A stretch of 40,379 nt of DNA from Halobacteriales archaeon QS_8_65_32 (GTDB lineage Archaea; Halobacteriota; Halobacteria; Halobacteriales; Halococcaceae): positions 3,260-43,638 of the forward strand of contig PXRY01000063.1 of the NCBI GenBank assembly GCA_003022925.1, in the 5' to 3' direction. Below the pieces are notes generated by a model that saw only the letters and a program-made list of their open reading frames with translations, did not search any database and was not told the origin of the DNA. Positions 35,587 to 40,379 of this stretch are shown here, piece by piece. Within the stretch, counting starts at the first letter, position 1, and each line of letters opens with the position of its first letter. Both the position numbers and the translations under genes were made by a program.

Positions 35587-36740
35587 GTGATACCCGTAGC
35601 GCAAGCCCACGCGTCGATCCTTTGGGTCGAGATCACCGCGAGGCTGATCGCGGGTCTCGCGCTCATCCTTACGAACGGCTTTTTCGTCGCCATCGAGTTC
35701 GGGCTGGCGCGCGCCAGTTCTCGAAGGAGGAGTTCATGGAACCGGGGCTCGAACGCACCTGGGAGATGACCGACCAGCTCGAGATCTATCTCACGAGCTG
35801 TCAGGTCGGTATCACCGCCTCCAGTATCGCGGTGGGAATCGTCGCCGAGCCGGCGCTGGCGGCGATCTTCGCGCCGGTGTTCGGCGACACGATACTGGCG
35901 TCGGTCGGCGGCGGCGCGTTGCTCGCCTTTCTTATCATCAACCTCCTCCACCTCACACACGGCGAACAGACCCCGACGTATCTCGGCGTCGAGCGCTCGA
36001 AGTTCGTCTGTCGGTACGGCGCGACGCCGCTATACTACTTCGCGAAGTCGATCTCGCCGCTGATCAAACTCGGCGATGGGATTGCGAAGTGGACGCTTTC
36101 GCTCTTCGGCGTCGAGATGACCGGCGCGTGGCTCGAAACCGAGATCGACGCCATCGAGACGCGTGGTGACCTCCACAGGGAACTCAGTTCGACGCTCGCC
36201 GAGAGCGGACTCTCCGAGGAGCGTCGCCAGGAAGTCATGAACGCCCTCGTCGTCGGCGACGTCCCGATCCGGGGGATCATGGTGCCACGCGAGGAGATCG
36301 TCGCGCTGTCGACGACCGATTCGGTCGCGGAGATCCGCGCGACCATCGCCGACTACCCCCATTCGCGCTTCCCATTGGTCGGCGAGGGGATCGAGGACTT
36401 CCGGGGGATTATCTATCTCCCGTCGATCGTTAACCGCTTCGAGGAACTCACCGAGGGCGACGCCGACATCGAAGACCTCGCGACGTCGCCGATGACGCTG
36501 CCGGCCGACGAGGAGGTCAGCGACGCGATCGACCGCTTCCAGGCTGAACGCCAGGAACTCACGTTCGTCGAAGACGAGGACACTGGCGAGATCGTCGGTC
36601 TGCTCACCGCGACCGACGCCTTCGAGGAAGTCATGGGCGAACTCGAAGACCCGATGGACGAGGTACCCGACAGCCGGGACCGCCGTCGTCGGTCTCGGGA
36701 CCGAAGCGTCGACCCGCAGAACGAACCGACCCGGAGCTAA
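35587..36740 (+). pseudogene. CNNM/CorC-type membrane protein with CBS pair, one frameshift
   Basis: It belongs to the CNNM/DUF21 plus CBS-pair family linked to Mg2+ or Co2+ transport (hemolysin C family). The first frame holds the opening helix (LIAGLALILTNGFFVAIEFGLARA). After a one-base shift near 35708-35716 the rest runs in another frame: EEFMEPGLERTWEMTDQLEIYLTSCQVGITASSIAVGIVAEPAL, further helices, the CBS domains (GIMVPREEIVALSTTDSVAEIRATI ... DRFQAERQELTFVEDEDTGEIVGLLTATDA) and an Arg-rich end. Restoring one base gives about 384 codons. The start is uncertain: GTG 35587 is used, GTG 35512 is in frame. It is either a young pseudogene or a sequence error. Confidence 0.78.
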
Positions 36741-36764
36741 CCGCGGGACCGTTCCGGCGCTGCC

Positions 36765-36860
36765 CGACCGGCCACCGACCAGCCGCTGACGTGACGCCGG
36801 CAGAACGCCAGCCGAGCGCCGACTGAACGTCAACCGGACGCCACCCGAACGCCGATCGGA
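36765..36860. repeat. Degenerate GAACGCC-type repeats
   Basis: Imperfect units such as GAACGCCAGCCGAGCGCCGACTG, cut short here as GAACGCC-(A/G)-CCGA, follow one another between the CNNM gene and the TIM-barrel gene. They look like slippage products and have no coding frame. Confidence 0.35.
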
Positions 36861-36871
36861 CCACCCTGAAG

Positions 36872-36878
36872 TTTTATT
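36872..36878 (+). promoter_or_regulatory. TATA box of the TIM-barrel isomerase gene
   Basis: TTTTATT lies 24-30 bases before the ATG at 36902, consistent with a leaderless transcript. Confidence 0.65.
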
Positions 36879-36901
36879 CGCCCTGTAACGGTAGCGCGTG
36901 C

Positions 36902-37870
36902 ATGGATATCGGCGTGCTCACCGTGCCGCTCGGCGACGAATCGCTCAACGACGCCTGTTCGTATCTCACAGAATTAGGCGTCGGCGCGGTCGAACTCGGC
37001 TGTGGGGGGTTCCCCGGGGACGACCACCTCGACCGCGAGGCGCACCTGGACGACGAGCGGAGGCAGAACGACCTCCGCGAAACCCTCGACGACTACGATC
37101 TGCGGGTATCGGCGCTCGCAACGCACAACAACCCGCTGCATCCCGACGACGAACAGGCGACGACGGCCGACGCCGAGTTGCGCGAGGCGATTGCGCTCGC
37201 CTCACAGTTGGGCGTCGAGGTAGTGACGTGTTTTTCCGGGCTGCCGGGTGGCGGTCCGAACGACGAGACGCCGAACTGGATCACCGCGCCGTGGCCGAGC
37301 GACCACGCTGAGGCCCACGGCTACCAGTGGGCGGTCGCGACCGAGTACTGGTCGGATCTCGCCGACCACGCCGAGCGCGAGGGAGTGAACGTCGCGATCG
37401 AGATGCATCCCAATATGCTCGTCTACGAACCGACGGGGATGGCCCGATTGCGCGAGGCGACCGGCGACCGGATCGGAGCGAACTTCGATCCCTCGCATCT
37501 GTACTGGCAGGGCATCGACGTCCCGGCGGCCATTCGGTACTTGGGCGAGCGCGACGCGATCCATCACTGTCACGCGAAGGATACGGGCTTGTACGAGTCG
37601 AACGCCCGGGTGAAGGGCTACCTCGACACGACGCCCTATACCGAGGAGGCGGACCGATCGTGGCTCTTCCGGTCAGTGGGGTACGGTCACGGCGAGGCCC
37701 ACTGGAAGGAGGTGGTTTCTGCGCTGCGGATGGTCGGGTACGACGACGTCCTCTCGATCGAACACGAGGACTCGCTGACGAGTTCCCGGGAAGGACTCGA
37801 AAAGGCCGTCGACGTGTTAGGTCGCGCCGTCTTCGAGACGACCCCCGGCGATGCGTACTGGGCGGAGTGA
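36902..37870 (+). CDS. Sugar phosphate isomerase/epimerase (AP endonuclease 2-like TIM barrel)
   Basis: The 322-aa protein is a xylose-isomerase-like TIM barrel. It begins MDIGVLTVPLGDESLNDACSYLTELGVGAVELGCGGFP, and the metal-binding positions appear as SALATHNNPLHP, VAIEMHPNM, ANFDPSHLYWQG, IHHCHAKDT and LSIEHED, in the expected order. Members interconvert sugars or inositol derivatives; this one is often near Gfo/Idh/MocA oxidoreductases, and one lies about 1.2 kb downstream, so a shared sugar or inositol pathway is plausible. The hairpin after the stop (37873-37900) could be a terminator. Confidence 0.9.
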   Translation: MDIGVLTVPLGDESLNDACSYLTELGVGAVELGCGGFPGDDHLDREAHLDDERRQNDLRETLDDYDLRVSALATHNNPLHPDDEQATTADAELREAIALASQLGVEVVTCFSGLPGGGPNDETPNWITAPWPSDHAEAHGYQWAVATEYWSDLADHAEREGVNVAIEMHPNMLVYEPTGMARLREATGDRIGANFDPSHLYWQGIDVPAAIRYLGERDAIHHCHAKDTGLYESNARVKGYLDTTPYTEEADRSWLFRSVGYGHGEAHWKEVVSALRMVGYDDVLSIEHEDSLTSSREGLEKAVDVLGRAVFETTPGDAYWAE

Positions 37871-37872
37871 GG

Positions 37873-37900
37873 ACTACGATCCGCTCGGCGGAGCCTCGTA
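37873..37900 (+). terminator. Hairpin after the TIM-barrel gene
   Basis: CTACGA (37873-37878) pairs with TCGTAG near 37895-37900, and GGC-GGA-GCC nests inside. No T run follows, as is common in archaea, so terminator function is a guess. Confidence 0.35.
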
Positions 37901-38005
37901 GCGGAGGAACGAGGCCGCACTGAAACGCGGAACGAAGGGTGTGGTCCGCGAGTCGTGTGCCACCGAGTACAACGTTTTTGAGCGGTCTGGGCCCTACTAA
38001 AACGT

Positions 38006-38260
38006 GTGAGTGCGGTCGAGACCACTCGGGAATCCGGCGATCGTTACACCGCCGTACACGCTACGACGGGTGCGTCCGGCGAGGGTGAGACCGAGGCCAG
38101 GGCGCTCGAAGCACTCGCCGAAAAGCTTCGGACGACCGACGTTAGCGATCCGCAGGCTACGTTCGAGCGCGTGAATGCGAGCGTCCGGAGACGTGTTCTG
38201 TATCGAGGGGCCAAGGAGGACATCGCCGAGAACGGCATCGAATGGGCGCGGTCACAGTAG
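38006..38260 (+). CDS. HicB-like antitoxin of a PIN toxin
   Basis: The 84-aa protein has the short HicB-like fold seen in many haloarchaeal antitoxins (DRYTAVHATTGASGEGETEARALEALAEKLR) and a basic helical end (SVRRRVLYRGAKEDIAENGIEWARS). It precedes and overlaps the truncated PIN-toxin gene by 19 nt, the usual antitoxin-first order. The GTG at 38006 is chosen; TTTTTGAGC (about 37974) is a weak TATA. It is apparently intact although its toxin is broken. Confidence 0.7.
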   Translation: MSAVETTRESGDRYTAVHATTGASGEGETEARALEALAEKLRTTDVSDPQATFERVNASVRRRVLYRGAKEDIAENGIEWARSQ

Positions 38261-38905
38261 TTTTCGACACGAACGTTCTCCTCTCCGCTCTCGTCTGATC
38301 GTGTTTCGTGTAGCAGCCTTTGTAAAAAGAGCCGCCGGGACTATTTTGAAAGCCCCCGACGCGCTCGGCTTCTGCTCACGGGCCGGAGGCCCGTTCGCAT
38401 GGTCCGCGGGACTCGGAGAGTCCCGCGTGGTTCGGGAGAACTCCGTTCTCCCGTCATCACGAGAGAGCTTCGCTCTCTCGAACGACTACCCGTCACGAGA
38501 ACGGAGTTCTCGTGAATGTGGCAGAAACGCGGAGCGTTTTTGCTGCAAGCTGGAAATCGAAGATTTCCCGCAATGACAAGAGACGCAAAGCGTCTCTTGA
38601 ACCACGGTCTTACTTCGCCGGGGTTCTACGAAAGACTCGCGTTGCTCGTCTTTCGAGCTCTCGTTCGCTCGTTGCACCCGCTCACGAGAACGCCGAGCGG
38701 TCGGGCCCCTTCCAGTCCCACTCGAATCGGTTCCTGTCGGTCTTCGTTGCTTCACTAAGCATCGCCTCTCGTTTTGAGGCGGAAAGCCAAAGCAGTGTAT
38801 CGATTTCGCGTTCGAGACCGGTAACGTGTGGATACTCCGCTCCGACGATATGAGGGGACGGTCGTACTGTCGGCAGACGGGTTCCTCGCGGAGATCGGTC
38901 GGTAG
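38242..38905 (+). pseudogene. PIN-domain toxin gene, interrupted by element D and internally deleted
   Basis: The start MGAVTVVFDTNVLLSALV (38242-38298) is the PIN motif with its first catalytic Asp; a TGA follows where copy D begins. Right of the element a frame from 38778 reads GGKPKQCIDFAFETGNV then WILRSDD, the next PIN segment. A third piece in another frame (about 38849-38905) reads RYEGTVVLSADGFLAEIGR then stop, like the end of this toxin family. Thus the gene was split by the element and has also lost its middle acidic residues. It cannot make an active RNase toxin. Confidence 0.72.
38299..38765 (+). mobile_element. Palindrome-cassette element, copy D, in a PIN-toxin gene
   Basis: This is the longest copy. 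The left end TCGTGTTTCGTGTAGC (38299) aligns with the other copies and leads to TTTTGAAAGCCCCCGACGCG. The right end is GGGCCCCTTCCAGTCCCAC (38703 on) and closes CTTCACTAAGCATCGC (38765). Flanks CTCTCGTCTGA (38288-38298) and CTCTCGTTTTGA (38766-38777) are near-identical and look like a target-site duplication of about 12 bp. Hairpins: 38378-38394, 38405-38427, 38433-38453, 38460-38480, 38493-38515, 38521-38543, 38552-38568, 38577-38599, and 38629-38655 with a longer loop. Nearly all loops are 3 bases. Confidence 0.8.
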
Positions 38906-39039
38906 CACTACGCTACGTCGATCGGGATGGTCCCGGGCGTGTTGCCGGCGGCGTCAGTGTCGATTCCCGTGGTCGCATCGGCTTCTCCACGTGCGCGCTC
39001 GCGGAAACACTAAAGCTCCCGTCGGCGAACGTGTCGGCA

Positions 39040-40161
39040 ATGACACTACAGGTCGGCGTCTTGGGCTATCGGTTCATGGGCCGGGCACACGCGAACGCCC
39101 TCGCGCGCCTCCCGATGTTCTTCCCCGACGCGCCCGCGGTTAGCCGGGAGGTGCTGGTCGGCCGTGACGAGGCGGCCTTGGAAGCGGCGGCCGACCGACT
39201 GGGCTTTTCGCGCACGGCGACCGACTGGGAGGAAGTCGTCTCCGAGGTCGACGTCTTCTATAACCTCGGTCCGAACCACCTCCACGTCGAGCCCTCAATC
39301 GCGGCGCTCGACGCCGGCACGAGCGTGCTCTGCGAGAAGCCCCTCGCCCCGACGCTCGCGGACGCCGAACGGATGCGCGACGCTGCCGCCGGTTCGGCCG
39401 GCGTCGCGGCGTGCGCGTTCAACTACCGGTTCGTTCCCGCGATCCGCTACGCCAAGGAACTGATCGACGCGGGCGAGATCGGCGAGATCCGCCACTTTCG
39501 GGGGTCGTACCTCCAGGACTGGCTCGTCGATCCCGACGCGCCCTGGGAGTGGCGTCTCGACGCCGAGCTCGCGGGCAGCGGCGCGCTCGGGGACTTGGGT
39601 GCACACACGATCGACCTCGCTCGATTCCTCGTCGGCGATCGCGCGGGCGGGATCGAACGGGTAAGCGGTCACTTAGAGACCTTCGTCGACGAGCGGCCGG
39701 TCGATAGCGAAGGAAACGAGACCCGGCCGGTCACGGTCGACGACGCGTATAGCGCCCAACTCGCCTTCGCGAACGGCGCGATGGGCACCGTCGAGGCCTC
39801 TCGCTTTGCGACCGGGCACAAGAACGACCACACGATCGCGGTCCACGGTTCGAAAGGTAGTTTAACGTTCTCGCTCGAACGGCTGAACGAACTGGCGGTG
39901 CTCCGCGGCGACGACCGCGGGTACGAGACGGTGCTGGTGACGAACGCTAACGATCCGTACATCGACGCCTGGTGGCCGCCGGGCCACGTCGTCGGTTGGG
40001 AACACGCCTTCGTCCACGAGAACTACGAGTTCCTACAAGCTGTGTCCTCAGAAGCTAAAAACGAGCTTCACCCGTCATTTGGAGACGGGTACGAGGTTCA
40101 AAAAGTGCTCGATGCTATTGAGCATAGCGACGACCGCGGGGAGCGGGTCGAACTCGATTAG
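39040..40161 (+). CDS. Gfo/Idh/MocA family oxidoreductase
   Basis: The 373-aa NAD(P)-dependent dehydrogenase has the Rossmann motif VGVLGYRFMGRAHANAL, the family motif CEKPLAPT with its Lys, FNYRFVPAIRYAKELI, and GDLGAHTIDLARFL near the catalytic His. Members oxidise sugars, inositols or related polyols. With the TIM-barrel isomerase upstream it may form part of a sugar or inositol pathway. The ATG at 39040 is used; a GTG 9 bases upstream is in frame. The last 40 or so codons (from about 40035) have noticeably more A/T third positions than the rest. Confidence 0.9.
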   Translation: MTLQVGVLGYRFMGRAHANALARLPMFFPDAPAVSREVLVGRDEAALEAAADRLGFSRTATDWEEVVSEVDVFYNLGPNHLHVEPSIAALDAGTSVLCEKPLAPTLADAERMRDAAAGSAGVAACAFNYRFVPAIRYAKELIDAGEIGEIRHFRGSYLQDWLVDPDAPWEWRLDAELAGSGALGDLGAHTIDLARFLVGDRAGGIERVSGHLETFVDERPVDSEGNETRPVTVDDAYSAQLAFANGAMGTVEASRFATGHKNDHTIAVHGSKGSLTFSLERLNELAVLRGDDRGYETVLVTNANDPYIDAWWPPGHVVGWEHAFVHENYEFLQAVSSEAKNELHPSFGDGYEVQKVLDAIEHSDDRGERVELD

Positions 40162-40186
40162 GAAGCGTAAGCCGCGCGGTGGTCGT

Positions 40187-40200
40187 CGCGCGGAGCGCGC
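40187..40200. other. GGA-loop hairpin after the oxidoreductase gene
   Basis: CGCGC-GGA-GCGCG lies 25 bases after the stop at 40161. It may be a terminator, and it resembles the hairpins of the palindrome-cassette family, but none of their ends is present here. Confidence 0.35.
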
Positions 40201-40287
40201 GGACGGCGACGCCCTGGATTACTTCGCCCCTGCCCTCCCTCCGATCGGTCCGGGTCGCTGTCCTTGTCGGTCAGGGCGTCCGTAGAA

Positions 40288-40379
40288 TCAGTCATAGACG
40301 TTCCGTCGGTGGCCGAAGTCGGTCAGTCGATCCGATCTTCGGCTTTGTTCCAGTCTACAATCGCGCGATAGTCGCCGAC
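40288..40379 (-). pseudogene. RelE-type toxin, C-terminal part, frameshifted, cut by window end
   Basis: On the minus strand the window edge reads VGDYRAIVDWNKAEDRID then TGA, followed in another frame by LTDFGHRRNVYD and stop at 40288. Together these match the end of archaeal RelE/ParE toxins (GDYRVIVDW ... VGHRRNVYD). One C missing from GACCTG near 40324 would account for the frame change. The start and any antitoxin lie outside the window. Confidence 0.65.

Noticed and set aside
25204-38765. CRISPR array or integron attC array as explanation of the palindrome strings
   Set aside because: There is no constant repeat with equal spacers, no cas genes, no integrase, and the hairpins differ in sequence within one element.
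38826-39143. A 105-codon frame beginning WILRSDD
   Set aside because: Only its first residues belong to the PIN-toxin remnant. The rest is Arg-rich shadow running into the oxidoreductase start.

Overview
The window comes from a haloarchaeon (class Halobacteria). It is very GC-rich and its proteins are Asp/Glu-rich. Many genes begin about 25-33 bases downstream of a TATA-like box, as leaderless archaeal mRNAs do. Marker genes include rps15, KEOPS pcc1, archaeal SepF, RNase P RNA, a halolysin-type subtilase, and the pair I recognise as DUF5794/DUF5795. The genus cannot be fixed from the sequence.

Layout. 1-4950 is a core block: tRNA-Ala(GGC), rps15, a RecJ-like DHH gene with one frameshift, pcc1, a kelch lipoprotein and rnpB. 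4978-9242 holds a broken halolysin, sepF, a GH13 trehalose-synthase-like enzyme and a cupin/zinc-ribbon protein. 9435-17290 is a branched-chain amino-acid ABC system: livJ on +, then livH-livM-small ORF-livG-livF as a leaderless operon on -. It is followed by asd and a membrane-anchored arylsulfotransferase-like beta-propeller protein. 20704-22386 is a type IIG restriction-modification gene that has lost its methyltransferase core. 22744-34718 is mixed: NUDIX, DUF5795/DUF5794, small membrane proteins, an MFS transporter, DUF3054, a radical SAM protein, a SnoaL-like protein, an RNA ligase, and two paralogous NAD(P)-binding proteins around an HxlR regulator. 35261-40379 carries a small membrane protein, a frameshifted CNNM/CBS protein, a TIM-barrel sugar isomerase, an antitoxin with an interrupted PIN toxin, a Gfo/Idh/MocA oxidoreductase and the tail of a RelE toxin.

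The most unusual content is a family of four dispersed elements of about 335-470 bp (25190-25625, 30409-30743, 34799-35211 inverted, 38299-38765), plus a degenerate end at 25751-25780. They share both ends but no gene. Their interiors are strings of short, nearly perfect palindromes of 7-10 bp arms, mostly around a 3-base GNA (or TNC) loop closed by C-G. The same cassettes recur in different copies with matched changes in both arms. One copy sits inside a PIN-toxin gene, and two copies have direct repeats at their ends that look like target-site duplications of about 12 bp. They look like non-autonomous mobile elements whose hairpins are under structural selection or repair.

A second theme is gene decay or sequencing error. 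Single-base indels break recJ, the halolysin (three times), the type IIG gene, the CNNM gene and relE, while the protein on either side of each break remains conserved.
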